From Shewanella violacea DSS12 (GTDB lineage Bacteria > Pseudomonadota > Gammaproteobacteria > Enterobacterales > Shewanellaceae): DNA of 64,000 nucleotides. The stretch lies in NCBI RefSeq assembly GCF_000091325.1, contig NC_014012.1, positions 2,214,824 to 2,278,823 on the forward strand. Direction: 5' to 3'. The notes under the pieces were generated by a model. It was not told the origin of the DNA. It ran no database searches and was given only the letters and a program-made list of their open reading frames with translations. This document shows, one piece after another, positions 1-13,128 of this stretch. A program made the position numbers and the translations under genes. The first letter of the stretch is position 1; the number at the start of each line of letters is the position of its first letter.

Positions 1-1855
<1,855 letters not shown>

Positions 1856-1947
1856 TTAATTAAAAAAGTAAGATATTGGTGAGATAGGGCAAAGCGTGTA
1901 CATCAAGCCCCTAAATTTTAGCGAATTTAAGGGCCGATATGGTCAGA

Positions 1948-2565
1948 CTATTCGATTCTGTCTTTGAACCGTTCGTTATCGACGGTGACATCTAGATCTG
2001 ACAGTAAGCCATTTTCGACACTGTAAATCCAACCATGAACCGAGACATTATCGCCTCTGGCCCAAGCATCTTGCACGATATTGGTGCTACTGACATTGAT
2101 GACTTGCTCGATGACGTTGAGTTCACAGAGACGATCGAACTTTTCATTTTTCTCGAGTTTATCGAGTTCTTCGCTATGAAGTCGGTGAATATCTCTGATG
2201 TGTCCCAGCCAGTTGTCTATGAGTCCGAGTCTTTTCGTGCCCATAGCAGCTTTGATACCGCCACAGCCATAGTGGCCGACAACCATGATGTGTTTAACTT
2301 TTAGCACTTCCACCGCATATTGAAGCACAGATAAACAGTTGAGATCTGTGTGGATCACCATGTTGGCGATATTGCGATGAACGAAGACCTCACCTGGCAT
2401 AAGGTCAATGATTTGATTTGACGGAACTCGGCTGTCTGAACAGCCAATCCATAAATATTCTGGGTTTTGCTGCTTCGCCAACTGTTCAAAAAAATCAGGC
2501 TTCTCTTGTAAGATACGTTCGGCCCAGCGGCGATTATTATCAAATAGGGGTTTTAGTATTTTCAT
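1948..2565 (-). CDS. can: beta-class carbonic anhydrase
   Basis: Zinc enzyme interconverting CO2 and bicarbonate in the cytoplasm, 205 residues, close to E. coli Can in length. The zinc and catalytic residues are visible: C42 and D44-R46 in GCSDSRVPS, and H98 and C101 in GHYGCGG. The segment GEVFVHRNIANMV is also diagnostic. It appears monocistronic: kdnA lies about 200 bp downstream and the next upstream gene ends about 370 bp away. The likely role is supplying bicarbonate to carboxylases at ambient CO2. Confidence 0.93.
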   Translation of the reverse strand: MKILKPLFDNNRRWAERILQEKPDFFEQLAKQQNPEYLWIGCSDSRVPSNQIIDLMPGEVFVHRNIANMVIHTDLNCLSVLQYAVEVLKVKHIMVVGHYGCGGIKAAMGTKRLGLIDNWLGHIRDIHRLHSEELDKLEKNEKFDRLCELNVIEQVINVSSTNIVQDAWARGDNVSVHGWIYSVENGLLSDLDVTVDNERFKDRIE

Positions 2566-2861
2566 TTATTCACAGAAATTAAGTAATTAAGAGTCGTTTT
2601 TGACGATAATGCATTCTAGCATCGTTTGTTAACTTTGGTGGTCTATTCAGTAAGGTACAAGCTTAAACTTAATTAACCATTAACTGACAGGATTAATTGC
2701 CTGTTAATCGAGTCTATTTACCCTGAAGGTTTACAGGGGCTATGTTGACGCTATGAGATCTTCCTGCAGGGCAAAGCAAGCTGTTAAATTCTACCAAGGT
2801 TTTCATATTGGTATTTAGTCTAGATAGGCAAGGATATGGGGAAGTGATTTGAATCTGGTCA

Positions 2862-2898
2862 ATCATATTGGTAGGCAAGCTTTCCCTACCAATATGAT
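2862..2898. repeat. 14-bp perfect inverted repeat with 9-nt loop in a 373-bp intergenic gap
   Basis: Arms 2862-2875 (ATCATATTGGTAGG) and 2885-2898 are exact reverse complements around CAAGCTTTC. A third partial copy, TCATATTGGTA, lies at about 2804. The hairpin follows the alpha/beta hydrolase gene on the minus strand but no T-tract follows it, so it is a poor intrinsic terminator. It could be a REP-like element or an RNA-stabilising hairpin. Nothing else was recognised in 2566-2938. Confidence 0.6.
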
Positions 2899-2938
2899 GA
2901 ATGATTCATTTATCAAGTGTAGCTATTTATCAGGTGTG

Positions 2939-3793
2939 CTATTTATCTAAGTGCTTCGTGAGGAACTGACTCAGCTGTTGATTGACAAAATCTGGCTGTT
3001 CTAGACTCGAGATATGACCGGCATTGGGAATATTAATAAATTCACTGCCATTGATGGCATCGTGCATTAAATAGCTCTCTAAAACCGGTCGTACTGTGTC
3101 TTCCAGACCTGTCATTATTAAGCAAGGCAAGGTCAATTGTTCCACATCATCCAATGTGTCCCGGCGACCGAAGATAATCTTACCTAATCGGCAGATACTC
3201 TCGATTCGTCCCGAGTCTATATCGGCGAGAGACTGCTTAAAGGTGTTAAACAACTCAGGATTATCCTGTGCGACATTCTTGGCGAAATAGAGTGGGGCTA
3301 TCTGCTCGATAAGCGGTGCAGGAACACCTTGTGCCTCTTTGATGATATCCAGCATAGCGTAATACTTAGCTCTGGCGACTTCAGGTTCATATCCGATGAA
3401 GCAGTTCATCATGACTAAAGCTTTTACACGGGTCGGTGCGGCGAGTGCCAGCTCTGCGCCCCACATTCCTCCGACAGATAAGCCAATCACAGCAAAATCA
3501 TCTATGGATAGACTATCCATCAACTGCAGCATCTGCTGACTGATATCTCGTAATGAGTGGGTAGAATCAGGCAGAGGGTCTGACTCGCCATGTCCCCATA
3601 ATTCAGGCACGATACAACGATACTGTTTTGACAGATGCTCGATTTGAGGAGTCCACATTCTAGAGTCCCAAAGATAACTATGGCCGAATAATAGTACCGG
3701 ACCCGTGCCTATATCTAAGTAACTAAGACGCTTGTTATCTATGGTTATCTGCTTTCTTGCGGATGAAAAATTCATATTTCCTGCTGTGTTCAT
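2939..3793 (-). CDS. alpha/beta-fold hydrolase
   Basis: Cytoplasmic hydrolase of 284 residues of the proline iminopeptidase/3-oxoadipate enol-lactonase type; the substrate cannot be told from sequence. The oxyanion-hole segment LLFGHSYLWDSRMW, the nucleophile elbow GLSVGGMWG (serine near 105), the acid in GLEDTVRP and the terminal histidine in NAGHISSLEQP together give a complete Ser-Asp-His triad. A second in-frame ATG six codons in (3775) is an alternative start; neither has a clear ribosome binding site. It lies 85 bp downstream of the M15 peptidase gene and may be read through from that operon. Confidence 0.8.
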   Translation of the reverse strand: MNTAGNMNFSSARKQITIDNKRLSYLDIGTGPVLLFGHSYLWDSRMWTPQIEHLSKQYRCIVPELWGHGESDPLPDSTHSLRDISQQMLQLMDSLSIDDFAVIGLSVGGMWGAELALAAPTRVKALVMMNCFIGYEPEVARAKYYAMLDIIKEAQGVPAPLIEQIAPLYFAKNVAQDNPELFNTFKQSLADIDSGRIESICRLGKIIFGRRDTLDDVEQLTLPCLIMTGLEDTVRPVLESYLMHDAINGSEFINIPNAGHISSLEQPDFVNQQLSQFLTKHLDK

Positions 3794-3878
3794 TAGTAAT
3801 GAGAGTTAGATTTTCGTTAGGTATAAATTGAACCAGTGACGTTAACGTCGCGTTATCCTAGTGCCTAGTTTAGCGTTC

Positions 3879-6018
<2,140 letters not shown>

Positions 6019-6051
6019 GGTGGTTACTCCATTTTTAAAGCAGTTGTTCAT

Positions 6052-6613
6052 GCCTATGTTATTTGTATTACTTGGCAGGCTAGCTCACCAGGGGCATGAA
6101 TAGATATTTGCACGCATTGTGGCATTGCCTTGCGAAGGACTCAAGCATCTAGTGCGCTTACGAGTAAATAGCATAAACAAGATTAATATTTTATCGAAAA
6201 TAGCTCGGTGAGCAGTAAATGCCCCTAAAAGTGAAGGTTTCGCGGATCTGGTTAACCATAATTATTAGCGAGTATCGGTTTTTTAGCTTTATTGACTTTT
6301 TTTTTGGAATTGACGTGCAGGATCATGCCAAGCATAAATCAATACCCAGTGCTGTCTTGGTAGACCTTATAACCCAGCACGAAGGAGCGTCAGAGGTGTT
6401 GGTTGTACTAGCTGCTAATGCAGGGTGAATACTGTGAGTAACTTTATAGAGTAATGCTTTGAAAGTAGTTGCTAGTGATTATGACTTTAAAACGTTCGAC
6501 GGCTCAGTACATATTGATTCATGATAATAATTAAGTGATTGTTTTGACTTATCAAATAAGCAGTTGTTAGTATTGTTGATATGTGTGCAGGTTCAATAAT
6601 TATCGAGGTTATA
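6052..6613. other. intergenic region, no gene supported
   Basis: About 560 bp between yffB and the KAP NTPase gene. It is AT-rich and must hold the promoters for both. The longest plus-strand frame (6219-6428) has no ribosome binding site and low-complexity composition, so I do not call it. No repeat, tRNA or terminator was recognised. Confidence 0.5.
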
Positions 6614-8293
6614 ATGGCTGTGAATGTAAGTTTAGATTGGTCTGCTTCCTTAGAAGGAACCGATGACAAAGGTAGAGCATTTACTTTTCCAGAGGACAAG
6701 TTAGACAGACAGAAATATGCTGAATTTATTGTTAGATTCTTAGCTGACCAAGGCTATAACAGCACGGAAGGCACACCTCATAATTATGTTCTCAACTTAA
6801 ACTCTGAGTGGGGATCAGGTAAGACTTATTTCCTTAAGAGATTATCCGAAGATCTGAAAGACTATTACCCAACGGTCTACATTGATGCCTGGGCACAAGA
6901 TTATTCAGAAGACCCATTGATGACTGTTATATCTTCAATGATTAAGCAGCTGAGAGTACAAGCTGGTAAGAGCGAAGATGACCCACTATTTAAAGCTCCT
7001 AGAAAACTCGTTGGATTGCTCAAAGCTGTAGCCCCTGCAGTTGCAAGAGGCCTTAGTAAAAGGTACTTAGGAATAGACCCTGCGATGATAATGGATGCTG
7101 CAGATGAAACAGGCCTAGAAAGTGAAGAGCTGGATGATAGCGGTAAGCCGATAGACATGGGGATAGCAGCTTCGAATTTGGTAAGCCATCTTATTAAAGA
7201 GCATGACGCTAAAGCTAATGCGATTGACAGTATTAAAATCAATGTCGAAGAATGGGTTGAAGCAGTCATTAGTGCTGATAATACCGAGCACACTAAAACT
7301 GAAAAGCGAACTTATCCAGCATTTATATTTATAGATGAACTTGATAGGTGTAGACCTAGCTATGCTGTAGAAATGCTGGAGACAATCAAGCATATCTTCG
7401 ACATTCCTGGAGTTGTTTTTGTCGTAGGTACAGATACTGAGCAGTTACAACATGCTGTTAAAGCTATTTATGGTGAAGGGTTTGATGCTAGGAACTATCT
7501 TGGTAGATTCTTTAATAGCCGTTTTACCTTAAGACAACCTAGTTTTGATGATTTGCTAGAGGTACATTGCGATTTAAATAAATTATCAGGTGCTCACTTT
7601 AGTGACTTAGGCATTCAGGTATGGCCTGAGAATGATGCTCCCCAAGATAATATAGCTAATATAACGGCCGTGTTGAACTGTTTTAAGTTGTCTGCACGTC
7701 CAGCAATTCAAATTGCAGATAGAGTTATAGCTACAATAGGTAATCTTCCTCGTGGGAGTAAAGTTGACCTACTCATGCTAACTATATTGCTTTGTATTAG
7801 GGAGAAAGATGAGGCTGTATATGATGATATTGTTGGCTATGGAGATTTTAAGAGAGCAGTAAAAGATTATGATAGTAAATTACATCTTAGTGAATTCATG
7901 CAAGTAGTGTATGAAAATGAAGAAAAAGTGCAATTGAACTTCAATCCAGTAGAAGTCGCTCCGACATTCTTTACAACCATTCCCAATACCTATATTGAAA
8001 CTCAATACTCATTAGATTTGAAAGATTATTTTAATTTGTTCAGTGACTTCTTTGATTCTAAAGACATTACAGACTTGATGTTTTCAAGTAGACAGCAAAA
8101 ATCTGATCCTTTGTCACAAATAGCTAACGAACTAATAAATTATCAAAATCGTAGAGATACGAAAGATAATAAGAAAATAATAGGTAAACACTGGGGGGAT
8201 TATACTTATTATTTGGGAAAATTCGATAAAGTTAAGGTCAAAGATTACAAAGACCTTGTAGAGCTATCGTCTTCACTTGACTGGCTTGATTAA
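6614..8293 (+). CDS. KAP family P-loop NTPase
   Basis: STAND-like ATPase of the KAP family (named for Kidins220/ARMS and PifA), 559 residues. Walker A is at about 66-71 in NSEWGSGKTYF and Walker B at about 235 in FIFIDELDRC, followed by the conserved segment where a helicase-like sensor GTD occurs. Many KAP proteins have membrane helices between the Walker motifs; here that stretch (LLKAVAPAVARGL) is only weakly hydrophobic, so the protein is probably soluble. The ATG at 6614 has GAGG five bases before it; an upstream ATG at 6581 is less likely. The gene is AT-rich and stands alone among housekeeping genes, consistent with transfer. Bacterial KAP proteins include the phage-exclusion protein PifA, so defence is possible but unproven. 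Confidence 0.85.
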   Translation: MAVNVSLDWSASLEGTDDKGRAFTFPEDKLDRQKYAEFIVRFLADQGYNSTEGTPHNYVLNLNSEWGSGKTYFLKRLSEDLKDYYPTVYIDAWAQDYSEDPLMTVISSMIKQLRVQAGKSEDDPLFKAPRKLVGLLKAVAPAVARGLSKRYLGIDPAMIMDAADETGLESEELDDSGKPIDMGIAASNLVSHLIKEHDAKANAIDSIKINVEEWVEAVISADNTEHTKTEKRTYPAFIFIDELDRCRPSYAVEMLETIKHIFDIPGVVFVVGTDTEQLQHAVKAIYGEGFDARNYLGRFFNSRFTLRQPSFDDLLEVHCDLNKLSGAHFSDLGIQVWPENDAPQDNIANITAVLNCFKLSARPAIQIADRVIATIGNLPRGSKVDLLMLTILLCIREKDEAVYDDIVGYGDFKRAVKDYDSKLHLSEFMQVVYENEEKVQLNFNPVEVAPTFFTTIPNTYIETQYSLDLKDYFNLFSDFFDSKDITDLMFSSRQQKSDPLSQIANELINYQNRRDTKDNKKIIGKHWGDYTYYLGKFDKVKVKDYKDLVELSSSLDWLD

Positions 8294-8414
8294 TCACTTC
8301 CTATCTTAAGGCCATTAATCGAAGGGGTTGCACATACCATCTTATGATAACCATATGTTTAAACAATGGTTTATTAAAACGTGAGACCTCTAAATATTGC
8401 TTCTCTTAATTATG

Positions 8415-8433
8415 AAAGGTCATTTTGACCTTT
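8415..8433 (+). terminator. hairpin downstream of the KAP gene
   Basis: AAAGGTCA and TGACCTTT form a perfect 8-bp stem with a 3-nt loop, 122 bp after the KAP stop. The only T-rich run (ATTTTTTAG) comes several bases later, so termination is plausible but not certain. Confidence 0.4.
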
Positions 8434-8453
8434 GTCTTACATTTTTTAGATAA

Positions 8454-8477
8454 AAACCGTCTCTTTCAAGACGGTTT
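8454..8477 (-). terminator. intrinsic terminator of the pts operon
   Basis: AAACCGTC and GACGGTTT form an 8-bp stem 35 bp downstream of the crr stop. On the minus strand the stem is followed by a run of T. Confidence 0.7.
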
Positions 8478-8511
8478 ATTTTGGTGCTAAGAAGGCTAAA
8501 TTTATTACGGA

Positions 8512-9021
8512 TTAAAGCACTACGGTGAAGATGACGTCCTTACCGGCTTCGATGGAGCCTTGTCTCTTATCCAATGATTGAATGTCTTCCATGTTAGCCA
8601 GAACAACAGGAGTCAGTAGACTCTCGACTTGGTCTTTAAGGTAAGCGAGATCAAATTCTAAGATAGGCTCTCCCATTTTGACTTCCTGGCCTTCTTCAGC
8701 CAAGCGTTTGAAGCCATTGCCACGTAATTCCACCGTGCCAACGCCAAAATGGACGAAGAGTTCTAGCCCTTGTGGAGACTCTATGCTGAATGCATGATTG
8801 GTCTCGAAAATCTTTCCTATGGTGCCATCGATAGGAGCAACAATCTGTTTGCCCTTAGGATTGATGGCTAACCCGTCGCCAACAATTTTTTCGGCAAACA
8901 CCACATCGGGTACTTTTTCAATTGGGACTATCTCGCCTGAAACGGGGGCATATACATCTATGCCTCCCACTAGGTCGGTTTGCCCTGACATTAATCGTCT
9001 GATACGGCTTAAAAAACCCAT
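8512..9021 (-). CDS. crr: PTS glucose-specific EIIA component
   Basis: Soluble phosphocarrier, 169 residues. It passes phosphate from HPr to sugar-specific EIIB domains and, by its phosphorylation state, controls adenylate cyclase and inducer exclusion. The phospho-acceptor is H91 in ELFVHFGVGTVELRG, with the supporting H76 in NHAFSIES. The start MGFLSRIRRLMSGQ matches the membrane-contacting N-terminal helix of the E. coli protein. It is the last gene of ptsH-ptsI-crr, 72 bp after ptsI, with a terminator behind it. Confidence 0.95.
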   Translation of the reverse strand: MGFLSRIRRLMSGQTDLVGGIDVYAPVSGEIVPIEKVPDVVFAEKIVGDGLAINPKGKQIVAPIDGTIGKIFETNHAFSIESPQGLELFVHFGVGTVELRGNGFKRLAEEGQEVKMGEPILEFDLAYLKDQVESLLTPVVLANMEDIQSLDKRQGSIEAGKDVIFTVVL

Positions 9022-9093
9022 TTATTATCCCCTAGTACAATTTTTATCTTATTGTTATTACGCTTGTCATACCTGCATACTGAATAATATCGG

Positions 9094-10809
9094 CTAGTTA
9101 CAGTGTGACACATAATCATTTAATTCATCTAATCTTTGTAGCGATAATGCTTGTTGGCTCCACTGAGAATACGTGTCCAGACTGTGATTGCGCATTGAAG
9201 ACTTAAGTTCCAGTAAAGAGGATGGGCTAACACTGAGCTCATCCAATCCCATGCCGACCAAAATGGCGGCAACATTGGGATTCGCGGCGAGTTCACCACA
9301 TAAAGAGGTCGGTATCCCGGCGGACTTAGCCGTGTTAATTGTCATCTTGATGAGAGCCAAAATTGCTGGCGATAGTGAAGGGTAAGCCTTAGTTAACAGT
9401 GGATTAGTCCGGTCTGCAGCCATGGTATATTGGGTAAGGTCGTTAGTGCCTATGCTGATAAAGTCGAGTCTGGATAGCATAGAGGGCAGGTTCAGCACTG
9501 CTGCTGGTGTTTCAATCATTATGCCATAACTCAGATCGCCATAGCCTTGTTCTTCATCGACCAACTCAGTCTTACAGACCTCTATGATGTCGAAAATGGT
9601 GTCTAGCTCTTCCACTTGGTTGATCATGGGAAACATTAATCTGATCTGACCATGATTGGCAGCCCTGAGTACGCTTCGTAATTGCGTCTTTAGTAGTTCT
9701 GGATGAGCGAGTGAATACCTTGCACCACGTAAACCTAAAGCCGGGTTGTCCTCTGCTGGCAGGGAAAGACAGGGGAGCTCTTTGTCGGCGCCTATATCTA
9801 AGGTTCTTATGGTGAAAATTTTCCCGTCTAACAGCTGCAAGGCATCACAATATAGCCTGTATTGTATTTCTTCCGTCGGCATTTCGCTGGCGTTCATCAA
9901 CATAAACTCGGTGCGAAATAAACCTATGCCGTCGGCGCCAACATCGGCTAAGTGACGTATTTCACTTAAGCATCCAACATTGGCTAATAGGGTCACTCTG
10001 TGTGAGTCTTGGGTGACCATGGGCTGGTCTTTGTATTTCAGTAACTGAGCTTTTCTTAATTTATCCTTTTTGCTTAGCTGTGTAAGCTGGGTCAGTACAT
10101 CTGAGTCAGGATTTATGTGTAAAACACCAGAGAGAGCATCGAGGGCTATGGCTTGATTATCCTGTAGCGACTCAGCTTCTTCACTGATGTCAAAATCACA
10201 ATTGAGCATGGCCGGGATCCCAGCACTCCTGGCCAGAATAGCAGTATGGCTGGTTAGCCCGCCGGTTTTCAGGACGATACCGTTAATCTTATCCAGAGGC
10301 AGTGTGGCAAATTCCGCTGGAGTGAGATCGTAAGCGAATAAAATTGTCGGTCCATGGAGGTTTTGTAGATCATGTTGGATATTGCCGTTAATTACCGATA
10401 TTAAACGACTGGCCAGACACGCTATATCTTGAGCTCTGTCTGCAAGATAAAGGTCTTCCATGGCTCTTAACTGATTAGCATGTTGAGTAAAAACACGCTC
10501 CACGGCGACACTGGCGGTAAATTGCTGGTCGGCAATAGATGTTTGTAATTGTGCGATAAGCTCTTCGTCTTCTAACAGTAAGATATCGGCTTCAATTAAC
10601 TGATAATTATCACAATCTGGGCTTAAGCTCTGCAAGCTGCTTGTCAATGAGGTGACAAATTGTGTTATTGCTGAAGAGAGCTTGGTTTGCTCGGCGGGGA
10701 TTTGTCCTAAGGGCAATACCCGATAATCCAGCTCGGTGTTATGTTGCTTAAGTATTCTGGCTTGACCGAAAGCGACACCCGATGACACAACAATTCCAGA
10801 AATGGACAT
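9094..10809 (-). CDS. ptsI: PTS phosphoenolpyruvate-protein phosphotransferase (enzyme I)
   Basis: Takes phosphate from PEP and gives it to HPr, the first step of the sugar PTS. 571 residues, close to the E. coli length. The N-terminal HPr-binding and phosphohistidine domain carries H188 in GGLTSHTAILARS. The C-terminal TIM barrel binds PEP and Mg, with GIGLFRTEFMLMN, MIETPAAVLNLPSML and the conserved cysteine in GIPTSLCGELAANP. It lies between ptsH (46 bp upstream) and crr (72 bp downstream). Confidence 0.96.
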   Translation of the reverse strand: MSISGIVVSSGVAFGQARILKQHNTELDYRVLPLGQIPAEQTKLSSAITQFVTSLTSSLQSLSPDCDNYQLIEADILLLEDEELIAQLQTSIADQQFTASVAVERVFTQHANQLRAMEDLYLADRAQDIACLASRLISVINGNIQHDLQNLHGPTILFAYDLTPAEFATLPLDKINGIVLKTGGLTSHTAILARSAGIPAMLNCDFDISEEAESLQDNQAIALDALSGVLHINPDSDVLTQLTQLSKKDKLRKAQLLKYKDQPMVTQDSHRVTLLANVGCLSEIRHLADVGADGIGLFRTEFMLMNASEMPTEEIQYRLYCDALQLLDGKIFTIRTLDIGADKELPCLSLPAEDNPALGLRGARYSLAHPELLKTQLRSVLRAANHGQIRLMFPMINQVEELDTIFDIIEVCKTELVDEEQGYGDLSYGIMIETPAAVLNLPSMLSRLDFISIGTNDLTQYTMAADRTNPLLTKAYPSLSPAILALIKMTINTAKSAGIPTSLCGELAANPNVAAILVGMGLDELSVSPSSLLELKSSMRNHSLDTYSQWSQQALSLQRLDELNDYVSHCN

Positions 10810-10855
10810 ACTGTTTTCCTATGAACAAATAGCTTGATGAAGCGTTTAGAGCTAT

Positions 10856-11113
10856 TTAGCTTAGTGTGATTAAAAGCTCTGAGACTTTTTCAACGGCTTG
10901 CTCGGCTTCTTCACCTTCGGCAAATACTCTGACTGTGACACCATTATATAAGCCCAAAGTTTGCAGTTTAAACAAACTTTTAGCACTGGCTTGCTTACCG
11001 TTACACTCTACTAAGACATCACATGTATAGGTCTTGGCTTCTTTAACCAGTAGCGCTGCGGGTCTGGTATGAATACCGTGAGTAGCCGTTATAGTGACTG
11101 ATTTTTCGTACAT
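10856..11113 (-). CDS. ptsH: PTS phosphocarrier protein HPr
   Basis: 85-residue small phosphocarrier between enzyme I and the EIIA domains. H15 lies in THGIHTRPAALLV and the regulatory-site serine S46 in ASAKSLFKLQTLG; proteobacterial HPr normally keeps this serine without HPr kinase control. First pts gene of the operon. An ACT-domain gene ends 47 bp upstream on the same strand and may share its transcript. Confidence 0.96.
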   Translation of the reverse strand: MYEKSVTITATHGIHTRPAALLVKEAKTYTCDVLVECNGKQASAKSLFKLQTLGLYNGVTVRVFAEGEEAEQAVEKVSELLITLS

Positions 11114-11160
11114 AGCAAGAACTCTTAAATGTGGAATGGAGGGACTGATACCAACCGATA

Positions 11161-11547
11161 CTAATATTCGATTATGATAAAGTTCTTTTTCTTTAATGCT
11201 GTGATGGCTTCCGCTAGTTTGTCTTTTTTTACTAAAATATAATCGGTATCGAAGGTTGATAGGGCAAATATGCTGATATCAGAATCTGCTAGGGTCCCGG
11301 AAACACTGGAGAGAATCCCTGTCATAGAGAAGCCCAACGGGCCTATCACTTCCAGGCAGCGCCAGCCTTTTTCTTCTTCTATGCTGTCCAGTGTCAACTC
11401 TGCCGGAACGACAACGGATAGCTCATCTTTGGTTTTTCCTACAAAAAACATCTCTTGATGAAAAATTTCTGGGGCTATGGGCGCATCTGGGCTAAAGCTA
11501 TGTATGCTGTAGACTTGAGAATGAACCGCTAACGTCATTCGCGCCAT
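11161..11547 (-). CDS. ACT domain-containing protein
   Basis: 128-residue cytoplasmic protein that appears to consist of two ACT-like halves, a small-molecule-binding fold usually sensing amino acids. Visible features are LEVIGPLGFSMTGILSSVSGTLADSDISIFALSTFDTDYILVK split over about 60-110, typical of the second ACT half in the CASTOR/lysine-sensor-like group. No catalytic domain is attached. Proximity to ptsH suggests co-transcription but no functional link is known to me. Confidence 0.75.
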   Translation of the reverse strand: MARMTLAVHSQVYSIHSFSPDAPIAPEIFHQEMFFVGKTKDELSVVVPAELTLDSIEEEKGWRCLEVIGPLGFSMTGILSSVSGTLADSDISIFALSTFDTDYILVKKDKLAEAITALKKKNFIIIEY

Positions 11548-12052
11548 GATAATTCGTTACCTAATATTTGAGATTAGAGTCAGTAGATTAGCATAGTTTT
11601 GTTTAGTAAATCTTTCCTAAACATGCATTTATCTATTATAGCTAAGTATGTTTCTTGGCTTATGTGAAATCAGTTATCAGTCATAGTCTGGTATCAAAGA
11701 TAAGCTTACCTTAGTGGCAAAGTATAGAAGCTAATAGGTTTATGTATAAACTAGGGCCTGTGATGCTAACCTTTTAGGGGTAAATACCGACGCCACATAG
11801 ACAGGGTATCTCTAGCCTTGGTGCATATACAAGACTGCCACTCTTTCATCGGATACCGTGAGTTATATTGAAATGTTTGTTAGATGTACTTAATTTACTT
11901 TACGTCAGTCAGTTAATAAATTTAAGTCTATTCAATAATTTAGGTGAACGTTCGCAATTCGCTTGCTACTCATTGGTTAAAATGTTGTTTTAACTTTGAT
12001 TTTTTTGTTAATTGGGCGCAGAATTAATTATTATTCTTTTTGGGTTGGCCTC
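11548..12052. other. divergent intergenic region, no gene supported
   Basis: About 500 bp between the divergently transcribed ACT gene and DUF3334 gene. It must contain both promoters, but no operator palindrome, RNA gene or ORF with a ribosome binding site was recognised. Confidence 0.45.
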
Positions 12053-12754
12053 ATGACTACTACACCCCAGATCATCACAACTGATGATATTTTAATTAAG
12101 CTTTGTAATTCTGTTTCCCATGTATTATCCAGCACTACGGCGAGCCAAGTGACACATGCAGCCATGGTGCAAAGTATTACTCGCACGTGTCTTAAACCCG
12201 ACCTCGGTTGTTTCTCTATTTTCGATGGGGGATTTTCGGGCTTGGTGGTGATTAATTTCTCTGCCCCTGCTGCCATCGAAATTTATCGCTCTTACATGAA
12301 ACAGATGGGCATGCCGGAATCTGAACTGGCTTTTTCTCATACATCCGATGAAGTTGGTGATGTTTTGGGTGAGTTAATGAACCAGATATTGGGTAATTTT
12401 ATTAGTAAGGTAAACAAACAGCTACAGACGTCCATCAATCAGAGTCAACCCAAGATGTTGACCATTAATAAAGAGCTGACAATCTCCATCGATACCAATT
12501 TAGATGAGGCTGTGGCCCGAAGAGTGTCATTCCGTACGCAAAACAATCATATTTTCTATCTTGAATTTGCCATGGACAAGACTGAATTTATACAGCTCAA
12601 TGATTTTGATGCCGAAGAGGAATTTGATCCCGATGATCTTCTAGCTGAACATGGACAAAATAACAAGAGTAAGGCAACTCCCTTAACAAAGGTCAGCGAT
12701 AATAAGTCTATGACTGATGAAGCTGATGATCTGCTCAATGAGCTAGGAATTTAA
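12053..12754 (+). CDS. DUF3334 family protein (CheX-like fold suspected)
   Basis: 233 residues from the ATG at 12053 (MTTTPQIITTDD); an upstream TTG at 11996 would add 19 unlikely residues. I recognise it as the DUF3334 family of Shewanella and Vibrio, of unknown function. The helix SDEVGDVLGELMNQILGNFIS near 100-120 is reminiscent of CheX/CheC/FliY phosphatase-like domains, where a GE..N pattern is catalytic. The acidic C-terminal tail (about 180-233) ends DDLLNELGI. No membrane segment. A role in chemotaxis-type signalling is inference. Confidence 0.65.
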   Translation: MTTTPQIITTDDILIKLCNSVSHVLSSTTASQVTHAAMVQSITRTCLKPDLGCFSIFDGGFSGLVVINFSAPAAIEIYRSYMKQMGMPESELAFSHTSDEVGDVLGELMNQILGNFISKVNKQLQTSINQSQPKMLTINKELTISIDTNLDEAVARRVSFRTQNNHIFYLEFAMDKTEFIQLNDFDAEEEFDPDDLLAEHGQNNKSKATPLTKVSDNKSMTDEADDLLNELGI

Positions 12755-12850
12755 TGGCTTTATAATTGAAGTGACAAGTAGGCCATAGTTCAGAGTATGG
12801 CCTGCTAATTGGCTTTTGATTTAAATTCGATTTTTTCTGCTAATTAACTC

Positions 12851-13006
12851 ATGGCCATCGGCGTCATTCAGACCTTAAAAGAGCAGGGGGCATTGCTAGA
12901 GCAGGTATCTAACCTTGGCTATAAAGAAATAAGTGTCGCCAGCTTAAATAGCCTTAGACCAACACACCAACACACTTCAAAAAAACACATTTCAAAAAAA
13001 CACTAA
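12851..13006 (+). pseudogene. short ORF, possible N-terminal remnant of a sugar-phosphate isomerase-like gene
   Basis: 51 codons starting MAIGVIQTLKEQGALLEQ and continuing SNLGYKEI, then running into a low-complexity tail with two copies of a TCAAAAAAACAC repeat before TAA. The first 30 residues resemble the start of xylose-isomerase-like TIM barrels (repeated helix then LGYKEIE), but the rest is missing. No clear ribosome binding site. The rest of 12755-13128 holds nothing I can name. Confidence 0.3.
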
Positions 13007-13128
13007 ACCGGCTAAATCTAGCTTGCTAGTGTATTCAAGTCGACTAGAGTGAAGCTGCCAAAGCCCTGTAGTTCCCAATCAGGTTAATTGTCAAAGAGGT
13101 CTGACGGCCAGAGCGCGTTACTCGGAAT

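Noticed and set aside
6219..6428. 69-codon plus-strand frame before the KAP gene
   Set aside because: No ribosome binding site, no recognisable pattern, and low-complexity runs of F/I. Likely chance.
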